DNA of 64,000 nt from Xiphias gladius (taxonomy: Eukaryota; Chordata; Actinopteri; Istiophoriformes; Xiphiidae): NCBI RefSeq assembly GCF_016859285.1, contig NC_053400.1, positions 33,535,501 to 33,599,500 of the forward strand, read 5' to 3'. The notes beneath the pieces are model-generated. The model was given only the letters and a program-made list of their open reading frames with translations. It was not told the origin of the DNA and did no database searches. The translations under genes were made by a program, and so were the position numbers. This document shows positions 1 to 47,155 of this stretch, one piece after another; position 1 is the stretch's first letter, and each line of letters opens with the position of its first letter.

Positions 1-1494
1 GACAGGACTCCTGCGTATCATCTGGTTCAAATGTTACTGTATCTGGAACAACATGCGCTCGAACTGGGTCGCCGATCCAGAAGCCGCTCTAATTGCTGCT
101 GTTCTCAGTGAAGGAGAACGCAGCACTTGTTTCGGAGCCCCCCCCCGCCTGGAGCCTACGGGTGGTGAGAGACACTCAAGACAAGTTGTCAAGTTTCAAG
201 TGAAATATTCCTCCAAGACTTGGTTCACAATCACTTCAGGACATTATCTAGATTAAAGACGCCACTTGTCTTTAGTCCTTCGCCAAGTCCGAGCTCCTGT
301 GAATTCAAAGTAGACACCTTGACTGACCGATCGCGATCATTTCAGGTGAAAGTCAGACTGAAAACAACGCGTGTTGAGGCCATCGAGATGAACCGAAATC
401 CAGTCTCTCCGGTGCCTCCGCTCGGCCACTCTGCCATGTCCGGTCGGTTCGGTGGGTAACACGTGAGGTTAGCGGCCCGCTGAGTGCGGATTTAAATGAG
501 AATGAAAATGTCTGGGGAGAATATGAGAATGAGGCCCCCTCATAAATCATCTTCTGTCCTAACATTCTGTTGGATGATAGACGGCAGAGGAGGTAATAAA
601 CCTGCTGGGATTTGTCAGGAGAAATCACCAACCAGACGAGTCTATATCCTGCATCCTGCATTCAGCTCTCCTTCTTCCTTTTTCTGCCTCATGCTGCCTC
701 ATTAAACACACACCGATAGAATTCCACTTTGTGTCAGTGGCTGAATTTATAGTTTCTGCTTTTTCTCTTTTCTCTTTTTTTTTTTTTTTTTGTTTTTTTT
801 TTTTTTTGCGTAAAAATGGTCTCCTGTACACGATCAGTGTGGCTGATGATCCTGATCCCCTAACTGATTTTATTTTTTTATCCATCAAATCTGAAATCTC
901 TCTTTGAGTCAGCAGGCTCCTCGGTGCTGCTGCCAAAACAGTTTTTCAAATGTGATGTTTCCGTCGGTCCCGCGGATGCGAGCGCTCCTGCATATGGCCT
1001 CTCTGAGCGACTCTCAGACACCGACGGAAAAAGGCGGAGCTTTCGAACATGCTGTCCAGTTAGCGGCCGAGCGCTCCGTGCTAAAAACTAGATTAGCGCT
1101 GCGGTGCTTCTATGTCACCAACCGGTTGGACTTGTAGCCTTGAAGTAGTCACCTAACAGGAGGATTTAGTCGTCAAATGCACCCCGTTCATTAGAGCATG
1201 ACCAAACTACATTTATTATCTGCAGAATATTACAATACAACCCTAAACTTAAACTTTTGAGCCGCGGTACATTAGAGGACAAAATTATGAAAAAATGTGA
1301 CATTTAATTTCACTGCATAAAGCTGCATTTGTCCATTTTTGTGCGCTAGCAGGCAAAAAAGATCAAAATAAGCAGACAGATACAGAACCATGGCATCTCG
1401 TCGGCTTATAAAGTTGTTAAGAGAGCGGAGAGACATTGTGGGAAATTTGCTCATTCGCTTTCTTGCTGAGAGACAGACGAGAAGATCGATGCTG
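1..1494. other. No gene seen
   Basis: I find no convincing exon on either strand. The stretch holds an interrupted T-run at about 770-807 and CpG-bearing unique sequence. Short open frames have mixed composition and no family signature. Confidence 0.5.
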
Positions 1495-1930
1495 CTCTCA
1501 GGTCTGTGCCTCAGCCATTTAGCTCGTGCTGGGAGTCAATTAGCTTAGCTTAGCATAAGGTCTGGAAGCAGGCAGAAGCAGCTAGCCTACCCCAGAGGGT
1601 CAGAAACAGGCCTAGCGACACCTCCGGAGCTCACTGATTTACACAATACAGCAGAGTAGTTCGGCGGTAGCGTGGAGGTCGCTGCGCCCGGTCGCTGGTC
1701 AGCGGGAAGAGGCTCCAGTTTTGAAGCGATGGAGGAGCCGGGCCGGCTGTTTTTTTTACAGGTATCCCATCAGCCAATGTACCGACTGTGCAGATGTTAG
1801 CAGTTGAAAATGGCCGCCCGTGTTTCTGACCGTGCGGAGCACGCTCGAGCCGTTGAACCACGAAGGAACAAAAAGACGCTGAAAAAGGCCGTCTAGGGCT
1901 TCGGAACATTAAACCGAATGGTTTCATTCA
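1495..1930. repeat. Dispersed teleost repeat remnant
   Basis: The stretch contains TTAGCTTAGCTTAGCATAA followed by 'tctggaagcaggcagaagc' and a GC-rich tail with 'cggcggtagcgtggaggtcg'. I recognise this kind of sequence from teleost genomes as a dispersed noncoding repeat next to the AGCTTAGC motif. The open frames across it have no recognisable protein content. The boundaries are estimates, and I cannot name the family without a repeat library. Confidence 0.5.
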
Positions 1931-2223
1931 TTGTCAGCGTGAGAAGTGTTGATCAACGCAGGGTTTACCAGCTACTTCGCTACGGTCCGTGTACACTGTG
2001 CCTCCAAAATCTCTTTTTCCTGAAAAGTCACTTCCCTCTGCCGTCAGCACATTTTCAGCTCGGTATTCCTCGGTGTATAAATATCTCCAAGCTGCCACTG
2101 CACAGAGAGGACAGAGCGAGGAGTCGTCTGGACATGCTGTATTATGTATGGCCGGAGGACCCTGTTGCCATGGCAACTAATGAACCATGCCGGGAGGGAG
2201 GGCATGCATGTCGTACCAGATAC

Positions 2224-2594
2224 CTGGAGAAGATGCCGAAGTATTGGTAGTAGGCCAGGTAGTGAGGGAACACGTCGGTGAGGACAGGCATCTTATCCTT
2301 CCTCGCACGGGCAGGAGGAGGGTGAAAGTCCAGCACGTGGACGAGAGCTCGTTTAATGACGGGATCGGGGACGGGAAGTAGAAGAAGAGGCAGAAGAAGA
2401 GCGAGGACAAGGCTGACCAGAGAGAGAGCGAGCGAGCGACACCCGAGGTTTCTGTCAAGACACGTTTGCAAGTGAACCCAATTCCAGAGGCGACGAAAGG
2501 CAGTCTGATATTTGAGAACAGTGCAAACACGCTCACGCACGCACCCAGCAGTCTGCAGTGCAGGAGGAATCTCCATTTTGCCGTTCCCCTCCAT
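2224..2594 (-). CDS. Possible first exon of an unidentified gene
   Basis: A minus-strand frame opens at an ATG at 2,594 and stays open to a GT donor after 2,224 (TTCTCCAG|gtatct). The last 22 codons before the donor use C or G in nearly every third position and read PVLTDVFPHYLAYYQYFGIF, which looks like real protein. Upstream in the same frame is a leucine-rich hydrophobic run (LVSLVLALLLPLLLLPV). An in-frame ATG just before the PVLTD segment is an alternative start, in which case the upstream part would be 5' UTR. A TATA-like box lies at 2,635-2,641. I do not recognise the family and cannot find a matching second exon in 1-2,200, so the gene would continue outside the window or the exon is spurious. 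An overlapping plus-strand frame of 64 codons is also open here. Confidence 0.3.
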
Positions 2595-2634
2595 ACATAC
2601 GCACCGGCAGCAGACCTAATTGCAAAGTGGGACA

Positions 2635-2641
2635 TTATATA
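2635..2641 (-). promoter_or_regulatory. TATA-like box before the possible exon
   Basis: On the minus strand the sequence reads CCCTATATAATGTCCC. It lies about 40 bp upstream of the ATG at 2,594 and would place a start site near 2,605. It supports the exon call only if that exon is real. Confidence 0.3.
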
Positions 2642-2699
2642 GGGCACACGGAAAAAAAAACGTAGGGCTAAAAAGAGAATAGGAGGCAAGTGAGAGCAG

Positions 2700-5640
2700 C
2701 GATGCTGTAAAGTTCCTGCAGTGTCCAAACAACACAAACACACACACACACACACGCTGCGAGGGTTTACACACCATCAGCCCTTTCAGGTGCGCTACAG
2801 GCCCGCGGGGGGTCTCTGCAACTTAGCAAAGTCTCATTCATCAGATCCAGTTTTCCTCTGAAGCGGCAGCAGTTCGGTGTCAAAGACAGAAAAGGAAGAA
2901 TACGGATGTTATTTCTGCAGGCTTGTTTAATTGTTGCTTGATAAGCAAGTCTAATCGCTTCATTAGGTGAGAGATGTGTTGCTCTTCTCATCCTGATATG
3001 TGGCTGATTGTGTGGCTGCAAATTGAGTTTCCCCTCAGGGACAAGAAAGTTCGAATTTCATAGATTTACTGCGTGGGACACTTTGACAAAGGGGAAGGAG
3101 ATTGTTTTGGTTGAAAATCCGCACCTGTAGCCGTAATTTACGGTTTTCAAATGCAGCTTCATAGTAGAGGAAATTAGAGGGATTCTCACAAAATGATCAG
3201 TGTGATAGTTATTATGTACAATGACTGTTATAGTAATTATTACCTGGAGCCGGAGCAGATTTTGAGAGATGAGCTCGGACGTTTTTCGGGAAACTACGTT
3301 TTGGGTGAATGTGAAACTTTTTCACTCAGGCTCATCCACGTGTTTAACGCACCGAACCGCGTGTCCCGCTCCGCTAGTGATATGCGCAGTGTCGACAGGA
3401 ACAGTGAGGGTCTCAAACCAGACCTTGACTCGGAACACCTCTACAAGGCGGGGCCCGAACCTCGGGGCCATCAGTTGAGACTGCGTCGCCGAGCAGAGAG
3501 AGATAAAGGCGGAATAGAGGGGAGCGTGAGATTGGGCCTTGCGGAGCACCACACAGTGTTTGAGGTGAGCTGTGGGGGCTATAACACAGAGCAATTTCAG
3601 AAGTAAGGATTAAATCACCCCTGAGCTGTAGTGTTTGTAGGGGTTATCAGAGCGAGTCAAAGTCTTTGCTAAGATTTGGCAGAATCTGGATCGAACCGCC
3701 CCCTCGCTGTGCCGGGGAGGAGGTCGCCACCGACGCCATCGATCCTCTGGGACGACTGATGATCTCAACCCTGCTGATTTATCGGAAAAGAGTCCCGCCT
3801 GCTTCCCCGGGGAGACAGAGGTCACCGGCTCCCCCGGCTGTGCCGGCGAGATCCTTGGAGGAGCTGTCCCCCCTGGGACGGGACCTCTGCCCACTGCCCC
3901 GGCGCGTTGTTCAATCATCATTAACGTCACAAAGCCGAGTCCCTCTGATGCGCTCGGGGCACCTGTCTGTCTCCTGGAGCGCTTGTTCTGGAGCGCGCGT
4001 TTCACACCGATGCCTTCGGATGAGGATGGGGTCATTTACTGGTGGAACGCAGCCCGCTCGTGCTCTCTCCACCACCGCACGTCGCAGGTGCCCTCGCTCC
4101 CTGCTCTCCATCGCTCTCACTCACCGCCTCTCCGAAAGCACATTAATCATAGCAGTCTCCCACGTTCTCACCTCCGCCTCCTCCCCGCCCTTTTTGTCCC
4201 ACTCCTCCGGTTCTCTTCCGCCGGTGCTGGAGGCAAGTGGGTCACCGGCGAACTGGAGGGCTGCTTCTGCTCCGGTGGAGGGAGGGAGGGAGAGAGAGAG
4301 AATGAGAGGGGGAGAGAGAGCCGAAGGGGCGCAGGTTTTCCAATCAGTCGGCTTCTTTTAATAGAACCCGGTCTGAGTGGTTTCCTCCACAGGCCACCAG
4401 ATCCAGACCGAGTGGACTTCATGTCAGCGCGAAGCGTAAAATTCTGCAGTTTAGGCTTAAAAATGAAGAAAAGGGGAAAAAAAAAGTCTCATCTCGAACT
4501 GTCTAATTTTTAGTTTTACAGAGGAAAAAAAAAAAAACTATAATGTAGGCGAGAGGGGAATGTGGTGGTTCAGTGATGAAAAGTCACGGTGGACGCAGAG
4601 GGACGCCGTCCCCCTCCGGTCGGAGGACTGGGGCCCGTTTCTAGTGAGAAGAACACAACGGCAGCTCGAGACTGAAGACACACTGAGCGAACCCGGGTCA
4701 GAAATAGAAGAAGAGGGTCAAGTCTTCATCAATATTTATGAGGCCGAGGACTGACGACTTAGGAGCTGAAGGAGAACGGAACAAAAACCCACCTCCTCAC
4801 TCCCATTCACGCTTATCCGGGGAAATGGTAAAACACCCCCCGCCGCCCCCGGAACAGAACAGAACAGGTCTGTCTTACAGCCCGGTCCAGCCTGTATCCG
4901 GTCCGCGGTCCTGGCATTAAGTGAGCAGGCTTCGCCATCTGGTGGCTTCCCGCGCGCATCACATCTACCAGCGTTGATTCGACATCCCCGGATGCATCTC
5001 CGGTCAGTGGTGGAGGGCAACTCGGTACGTTCACTCAAGCGGAGCCCATCATATAATCCACGTTATAAATTGGTCCTATGATGGTGGAAAGGGACCATTT
5101 TACTGAACGACAACTTCTGCTCGTGATACTTTAAGTACGTTTACTTTGACCCAACTTGACCTGTAAAGAAGAGAAAGTTACAGGCTCCAGGAACCTTTCA
5201 CTGAAGGTGTGGTACAGGTGGAAGGTAGCGCGCTGGACGTGATGATACTATACAAGCGACCCCGTTGCGTCCACCTGATCCAGAATCCAGATGAACGGCA
5301 CCGAGGGATTTGGGAAATAAAACCTCCATGACACACAGGAGTCTGTTATTGTGGCGTCCCCGTGTCCGTATGCCGACGTGGATCAGGCGAGACCGCTCTC
5401 TCAGCCGCTGTCTCCCCAGGTCTTCGACCCTCAACCTGCAAGCCAGGAAGTCCATGGCGACTGGGGAGACGCGTGGCTCAGGACAAGACATGCCACGGTG
5501 AAAGCGGGATGTTGTGGTCGCGACCTTCGCGCATTTCCCCCGTGCAGGTTTTCCCCTCGCGGTCTGCTGGCGGAGGCAGATGAGACCAGATGTTCTCCGT
5601 GAGGCAGACCCTGTTTGGAAATGAAAAGGGAAAGAGAGAA
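2700..5640. other. CpG-rich region without a recognised gene
   Basis: CpG dinucleotides are frequent by eye, especially at 3,660-4,300 and 4,560-5,600, and GC content is clearly above that of the golgb1 introns. Open frames of 60 to 230 codons occur on both strands, as expected in GC-rich DNA, and none shows a family signature. It may be the CpG island of a minus-strand gene whose exon is at 2,224-2,594, or of a gene outside the window. Confidence 0.35.
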
Positions 5641-6522
5641 CACAACCGGTCGTGGGCTTTAAAAGCCTGCGGCAGAACGTTTCTCTGTCGGTCCAGTGTC
5701 TCTTCTTTGGACTCTTCGTTTCTTGGTGACAGAGACTTCCTAGTCCTGGCGTGGGGACCCTGACATCTCTAGCCTGTTAACTTCCTGTAACTGGAACACG
5801 GGACGACCGGTAGTTTTTGTTGTGTTATTCAACTCTCGCTGAAACTGCGTAATGTTGCCGAGCGCAGACGCAAAGCGCAGCGCCTTAAACCGCAAACTGC
5901 GCATCAGAGGCCGGTCTGTGCGTCCCGGTGCGGCCGCTGACAGTCGCTGCACCATGTGGGTCGTGGGCCCGGACTCAGGCATGAAGAAAGAAGGAGAACA
6001 AGCCAGTACATTGCACTTTATCGCAGCTCTGACAGAATGAGCGAATCATTGATGTTGGACCCGCTCATCAAGTTCTTCACGCTTTTCTCGCAACTTGCTC
6101 CAGTTTTAGTTTCTCATGTTCCAGGACATTTTCACTGTACTCACCTGACGCACTTTCTGAAACGAGGAGGGACGGGGCCTTCGCTGGCTTCGGGGAAGTT
6201 GCAGCCCTTAACAAAACAGTCCCTAACAAACACTTGGACGTGGTTTTCTGTGCTGGGACTGGATTTGAACGTGGCATGGAAAGGCCGCGTCCCGCTGAAA
6301 AACAAGTCAGTTCAGTTACCGAAGACAGGAAGCGAAGTCATTGTCCTTTTGCCTGTTTTCCATTTAATAGACAGTGAACGAATACATAAAAAGGAAATAC
6401 ATGTAACAGTGTGTGCTGTACTCCACTTTTTGTTTTGGCATTTTAAATCTTCCGTAAAAATTGGTCTATGTAGCATTAAAGTCCAAAAAAATAAAACTCC
6501 ATTTTCAATAAGATCTACATCA

Positions 6523-6524
<2 letters not shown>

Positions 6525-6561
<37 letters not shown>
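6525..6561. repeat. (GT)n microsatellite
   Basis: An uninterrupted GT tract of 37 nt lies just beyond the predicted 3' end of golgb1. A 15-base G run follows at 6,707-6,721, inside the predicted golgb1 3' UTR, where the transcript would read C15. Confidence 0.95.
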
Positions 6562-6563
<2 letters not shown>

Positions 6564-6659
6564 TGCATAAAGCCACTGTATGGTGGGCAACGACCTGACG
6601 GCCGAGATGAGCGGATTACGCCACGGAGCCTTGGTAAAACACACATCATATGGGCAGAC

Positions 6660-8421
6660 TGAAGAAAAGTTGAATAAGCTTTATTAAATTTCTTTTGGGA
6701 TGTTAAGGGGGGGGGGGGGGGTGGCCTCTGACACAGTATTGCACCAAGTGAAGCCTAATGTCGTCAGAAGGCCGACAGCATCACCAACGCTTAAAAATAG
6801 AGGCAGTAGAGAAAATATGCCATCTGAACAGTTTTCAGTAGTTAACCTTTTTCATAAATAGATTCAGTTCCTTGTTTTGTCCGTCGATCACCTTTATGTA
6901 CAGGTCATCACCATGACGTACCAGCCGAGAATTTTGGAACCCGGATCAAAACCGGATCGACCGATGAGCCGGAAGACATCGTTCGCCGAGCTCGTTCTGT
7001 GAAAACCTCATCCGTCATCGGCCCCGTTTTCCAACTCTCCACGATCGAGAAGAAACGTACAGTGCTGTCATCGGGCGTCAGGCAGAGCGGAGAGGAACAA
7101 CGCATATATACATACATACAGTCCATAACGGACGCCGAACAGCATACTTTCGGAGGATTCACACATAAATACAGAGAAACCTTAAGTACATACAGTGTGT
7201 TTTTTCATATCTTCTCCTTTTTTTGCGGTGCACTTTCAATGGCACACCGCGATACCGGAGGAAAACCGGAGGATATTTTTAAACCGCGGTCTCCCGCTGA
7301 CGTTCACGGGCACGACGGCACTCATTCAAACTGCCAAGGTCAGGACACAGACACCTTTGGCTTTACAGTTTAAAGGGAGCGGGGCGGGGGACTGGAGTAG
7401 TGCTTCTGAGCTTATACGAGATGATTATATATACATTTGGAGTATCAGTGCATAGTTTTGACTCAGCATCACGATTACGTGCAAGGTATGAGACCAGGCG
7501 GGCAGGTGAAGCAGCAGCCGGTGCCAACATGAGTGAGGTTTGCACGTTTGTTCCCAGCTGAGGGGAAGGGCAACATGGGGGAGAGGAAATGGTGTTTAAA
7601 ACAAGATTTATACAGTAGCTTTAAATAAGAATGGATATGGCTTTCTGCACCTCCTGGGGCTTTTACAATGGTTACATCGAAGTTCAAGTCCTTTCTCAAA
7701 CTCCCATCGACTCCCACTTAGAGGCGTGTGTCGAAAATTAAGTTTCTCTCCTCGTCTCCTTTTTAATCTGGATCAGAAAACAAACCGTAGGCAACAGGGC
7801 ATAGTGGCTGAGGAAGCCACCTGCTTGTCTTTAGGAAGAGCAGAGGAGAAAGGAGAGGGAGGATCGTGCTTTAAGGCTTGGTTTACCGTACAACATTTCT
7901 AGAAAAAGGAGTAGAACAAGCAAAGTTGTTCTCTGAGCTAAACGAAGCGAACCAGTGCTCAGACATCACTGCTGGATCTAATCAATAACTTATCCGTGTC
8001 CAGCCTTTAACATTTAAAGAACAAATAAAATGAACATGACATCAAGCAGAGAAGGACAACTGCGAGCTGAAGTCCTTAACTTTCCATGTGTGGTCATTGA
8101 CAGCAGTGTCTCACCTCTGCCGTTGGTACCCAGCTGCTCAGCAGAGAGTAATGCGGTCGACTGCACAGGTAACTTTAAGTCAAAATACTGTTCACTTCCC
8201 CGGCAACATGAAACAGCAAAGGTGTGATTCGACGAGAGCACGGAGGGCGTCTTCACATCTGGCGTTAGTGTTTTACCATGCTAAACAATACACACGGGAT
8301 TTTTAAAAAAAAGAAGAAGCTAAAAACAACAAAAAACACACACAAAACAACCCAAAAAACCAACACCACAGACTCCAACTTTAAGTTTTAACCTTGAGCC
8401 AGTGTTCCCAGCATGACCTCG
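6660..8421 (-). other. golgb1: golgb1 3' untranslated region (predicted)
   Basis: The stop codon is at 8,422-8,424. The first good minus-strand polyadenylation hexamer I find downstream is AATAAA at 6,680-6,685, which gives a 3' UTR of about 1.75 kb. No introns, repeats or other exons are evident between the stop and this hexamer, apart from C15 (transcript sense) at 6,707-6,721. An earlier variant hexamer could also be used. Confidence 0.5.
6680..6685 (-). terminator. golgb1: Candidate golgb1 polyadenylation signal
   Basis: The minus strand reads AATAAA here. It is the nearest canonical hexamer below the golgb1 stop codon that I could find by eye. Cleavage would be expected near 6,660. Confidence 0.45.
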
Positions 8422-43345
<34,924 letters not shown>

Positions 43346-44699
43346 GGTTTCAGTTTAGACCTAACGCACACACACACAAGGTAAATATATTATTCAGAAT
43401 CTAGAAATGTACGAAACAACAGTTTTCAATAAAACTAATCAGTATTATTTATAAGGCCCACGTCTGTCTTCATTTCACGCCCCTCCATTGTGATGGCCTG
43501 GCTAGTCAGAAATTCAAGCCAATAAACTCGCCATAGACCTTTTAAAAATTCTTTAACTCTACCTATCATTGATTTAAACTTATGAATGATTCTTATGCCC
43601 TGTTTTAACCTAGATTAAATCAAATTTTAAGATGCACCATAGTCTCCAAATGCTGTTTCATCGTGACTTTAACTGTCTTACGTTGCTCTTAGCTGGTAGC
43701 TTGAGGAACCTTAAACGTCAAATAATGTTTAGAATCTGCACCAAACGCTGAAAACACGGGGCAAACCAGACATAAACAACTTCACTGATGAACACATGTC
43801 ATTTTATGGCTGACATAAAAATAATACAGTGGATGAAAAAATATAATACAGTAGGTGGCTGAACCTTCAGAGAACAGGACTGATAATGTATTTAAATGGA
43901 TGAGCAGGTTAGTCCTCGGAAATGCAGGCAATGCAGAGCCTCGCTCTCACTGTGTTCCTTCCTTAAAATATTCACGAACTGAGGAGCACAGGCTTTCAGG
44001 TCAGTTCATCTGACGAACTGAGAAACCTGGCCTCAGGTTCACCGAGGCAGCCATGTGGTAGTCAGGTGATTGTTTGGAGAGTCAAACCTAATCATACTGC
44101 CTTTTTTTTTTCTTTTCTTTTAAAAAAAAAAACTTCTCAGCTGGTCGCAGGCTCAGTTTCAGCTGCAGAAAGGCAAATCCTTGTTTCAAACCAGACTGAC
44201 TGGTGTGGCTCTTCGTATTTTTTGAAGCCGGTACCCAAACAACTAGGAGACTAAACTGGCAAAGACCTGAGGCCTCGTATAACAGACTAGACTGACAGGC
44301 TGCATGATGAGTCAAATTCATCGGGCTTGCTGAACAGCCCGACCCACGTGACGCAGGACAAAAATCAGGTCAAACTGGTTTTGTCACGCATACCACAGTG
44401 GACTCCAGTACCCTAATGCCACAGTGGCTATCTGGTACCTTTCCCGAATTTCAGGAGCCAACAAGCTGAATGCAATTTTTTTTAAACAAACACAAAACTC
44501 AATTATTCAATTGTAATGAGCAACAGGCAAAAAAAAGAGCAGGTGATCTGTGCACAATCCGACACAGAACCGTTCCCTGGTCGTGTCCGTGTTACGGGTT
44601 GTTGTCAAATTCTCTACTCGGAAGAATAACGCATTTAGATGAGCAGATCAACGTTGCAGAGAGAGCGCAATGAAAGATACTGCGGACAGATGCTAACGC

Positions 44700-45450
44700 T
44701 GTAGGCGCAGACATGCAACTCTCTTACTTTTAAAGTCTCGTCTTGCTGATGAGAATCGCAGCTTTCAAGACACCTAAAGTGCAGGAATCCCGACCAAGTG
44801 CTGCTGACCGACCTGGAGAAAACCCCCCATTTCAAACACATTATTGCTCACAGTCTAGCGCCACTGCAAGTTGTCCGAGGGTAGCCGAGGGTCTGACACT
44901 AGCTAGGTTGCTGGCTTGCATGTCCGACCGCTACACTAACGGACTAATCCGTACCAAGGTTCATTTGAACCGCAAAGGCCTCACGCTTGCACGAGGAGAA
45001 GGCGTCGGGGGCCGGGGTGGGCGTCGGCGAGTCGGCCAGTTATTAAAATAAACACCAGTTATGGCTAACGTTAATCCAGCTAGCTCACTTTACCATACAG
45101 GCTATGTAGCTACATGCTAACGTAGCTAGCACTGAACTGCATCTTGTCAATCCACTTAATAAAACAACTCGCAACCGGTCAAATAACACCTTTGAGTGTT
45201 TACCGGATTCGCAACTTCGCGAAGAATCCGCTTGACGTCTCGGTACGCCGACAAAATCCCGTGAAATTACATCTTATTCCACTTTGGAGACGAAATTGCA
45301 AACTGGGACAGAGATACGCATCGGTCACGTTTGTCAACAGACAACCGGGAGGAACCTGCGCCTGCGCGATTCTGTCAGATTGACAGGTCCCGGGGGAAAC
45401 TATAGACTGTGTGTAAAAGACGACTGCGCATTTGTAGAGCCACCTTTAGC
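44700..45450 (-). promoter_or_regulatory. golgb1: Probable golgb1 promoter and noncoding first exon region
   Basis: The start codon exon has a good acceptor at 43,360 (gcgttag|GTCTAAAC) only 15 nt upstream of the ATG, so a noncoding exon must lie at higher coordinates. The first CpG-rich stretch in that direction is about 44,930-45,400, with repeated CG at 44,990-45,035 and 45,185-45,370. I cannot fix the start site or choose the donor. Candidates include one near 45,200 (aatccg|gtaaac). No TATA box is evident. Confidence 0.4.
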
Positions 45451-45507
45451 TACCAAACTAAATAATGTGTGTGAAGTTCGTGGACACGGCTAGACCTGCC
45501 AGGGGCT

Positions 45508-45672
45508 ATGCGGACGTGGGGTCCCCTCTGGCTCATCGTACGCTTTTTCTCCATAGGAGGCCTGTTGTCCCGTCAAATGCGATTCCAAGAGGAAACGAAC
45601 ACCAAGATGAAAGCCTGCGTATCATTTCCGCTTTCGCTTAGGCAGCCGGTCAAAAATACTCGATTCATTTGA
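45508..45672 (+). CDS. 54-codon open frame on the divergent side of golgb1
   Basis: A complete frame from ATG at 45,508 to TGA at 45,670-45,672 reads MRTWGPLWLIVRFFSIGGLL at its start, then a polar segment (RFQEETNTKMKACVSF). The first 20 residues are hydrophobic, like a signal anchor. It lies just outside the probable golgb1 promoter and faces away from it, where a divergent transcript might run. I do not recognise it, and there is no independent sign of selection. Confidence 0.12.
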   Translation: MRTWGPLWLIVRFFSIGGLLSRQMRFQEETNTKMKACVSFPLSLRQPVKNTRFI

Positions 45673-46056
45673 GAGGATCGTCCAGAGTGTTACATCATCG
45701 ACCGGTTTCATCAAGCGGCCGCAGTGTGATTTTAGTTTGGTTTTTTAATAAAAATAAAAAGTGGCTGCCGTCCTACTGTAATAAGGTTTTTAATAATCTT
45801 AACACAGAAATGTAAATTATCAGCACCCTGGTGTCAGTGTGTCCATGGAAAACAGCAGTTTTTAATAGCTGTGCACTACAGACACTGTCAATGTCCTTTT
45901 TAACACATGGTCACAATTGTTCAAATTCTACACCTTAATCTGGCATTAATTGTTGTTGTTGTTAGTGTTGTTTTTTGGGCTCTTGGGGTCAGTGCAACAA
46001 ACTTTGCAAACATAACACAGACATATTTTTACTTTTATAGAGCTCTTTCAGCCAGC

Positions 46057-46080
46057 ACACACACACACACACACACACAG
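46057..46080. repeat. Short (CA)n microsatellite
   Basis: About 24 nt of CA repeat in the intergenic region between golgb1 and the first GCAP gene. Confidence 0.9.
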
Positions 46081-46704
46081 AAAAATTCAAAGTCCTGTTG
46101 CTGGATGCCTGGAGAAAGTCCTGAAACCAGCCAGTGAGTGTTATCTTACAAAACAGTCATGTGTTACTCCAGAATTTATTTGAAAATGAAAACAAAGGAT
46201 GTCCACATCTGTAAGTCCAATATTCACTCTCCTCTTAGTTCTCTTTCCCCCTGAGAGAAATATCGGTGTCTCTAGCTGCTAGATGTCCCACTGTGTTCAT
46301 CAGCTGGTCTCTGACTCTGTCTGTCTGTCGCTTGGTGCCGTGGTGCTGCCTGCTGCTACTGGAAACAGGGCTGATGAGGTCCTAAACCTGATGAGGTCGG
46401 GACCATTTTGCCCGGTCGGTAATCCGGCATGCTGCAGACAATCTCCGTGGGCTGCCTACTTCTATTGCTGGGGCTGAATTTGTGTGTACCGGGCAGCAGG
46501 AGCTATTTGTTTTTTCGTTTTTAGAGCCATGCTGTGTTTTACTCGCCGAATTCTAGTCAGAAGCAAACTTAGCAAAGTTTTTCCAATTGAAATATTTCAA
46601 AACAAAAGTATTAAGCTTGTTGACGCTGAATGAAGGTCAAAGGGCAGCTGGTCGTGAGTCGCACATGCGCATAGACACCGTCAACTTAACTCTCCAGTCA
46701 CCTT

Positions 46705-47155
46705 TTGGAGACCCTGTGGGACGTTGTACTGTTTGGATTTAGCCTGTGTTTGCTAATCTTAGCCTTTAAGGCTCTTTGCCTAACAGTATGATATCCATTG
46801 GTTTCACCCCACCCCCAACCAAACTACCACTCACCCATCCACCCGCACACACTGCGGACTTTTTAGATATGTGGCTGCATATGACCAACTCGTATGCAAA
46901 ACCATATGAGGTGGTCAGGATTACAATCAGACTCAGTGGTCTCCCGGAAGGTGGGACGACACGTTAAAAAGGTTGCTTTGAAATAGGCAGCAATTTAAAT
47001 AGGATGAAACATGCAAATACGGTAGTGTCAGTGTGGTTCTCACTGGTGTCACTGGGAAGCCAAAGGATATCATGCTTCTAGGTAAAGAGCCTTAAAGGCT
47101 AAGAATGGTCATTCAGGCTAAATCCACATAGTAAGTAGCTCCCAGAAGGTCCCTC
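46705..47155. mobile_element. Fold-back element with long imperfect inverted repeats
   Basis: The left arm at about 46,705-46,800 and the reverse complement of the right arm at about 47,055-47,155 match over most of their length. Both contain TGGATTTAGCCTG, TCTTAGCCTTTAAGGCTCTT and then a tail ending ...ATGATATCC. The middle of about 250 bp (46,800-47,055) carries a CA/CC-rich run and no transposase-like frame. This is the structure of a nonautonomous fold-back or long-TIR DNA element. I do not see a clear target-site duplication. Confidence 0.65.

Noticed and set aside
3666-4361. 231-codon plus-strand open frame in CpG-rich DNA
   Set aside because: Composition is proline/serine/arginine-rich with no domain, and it overlaps a comparable frame on the other strand. 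It is expected by chance in GC-rich sequence.
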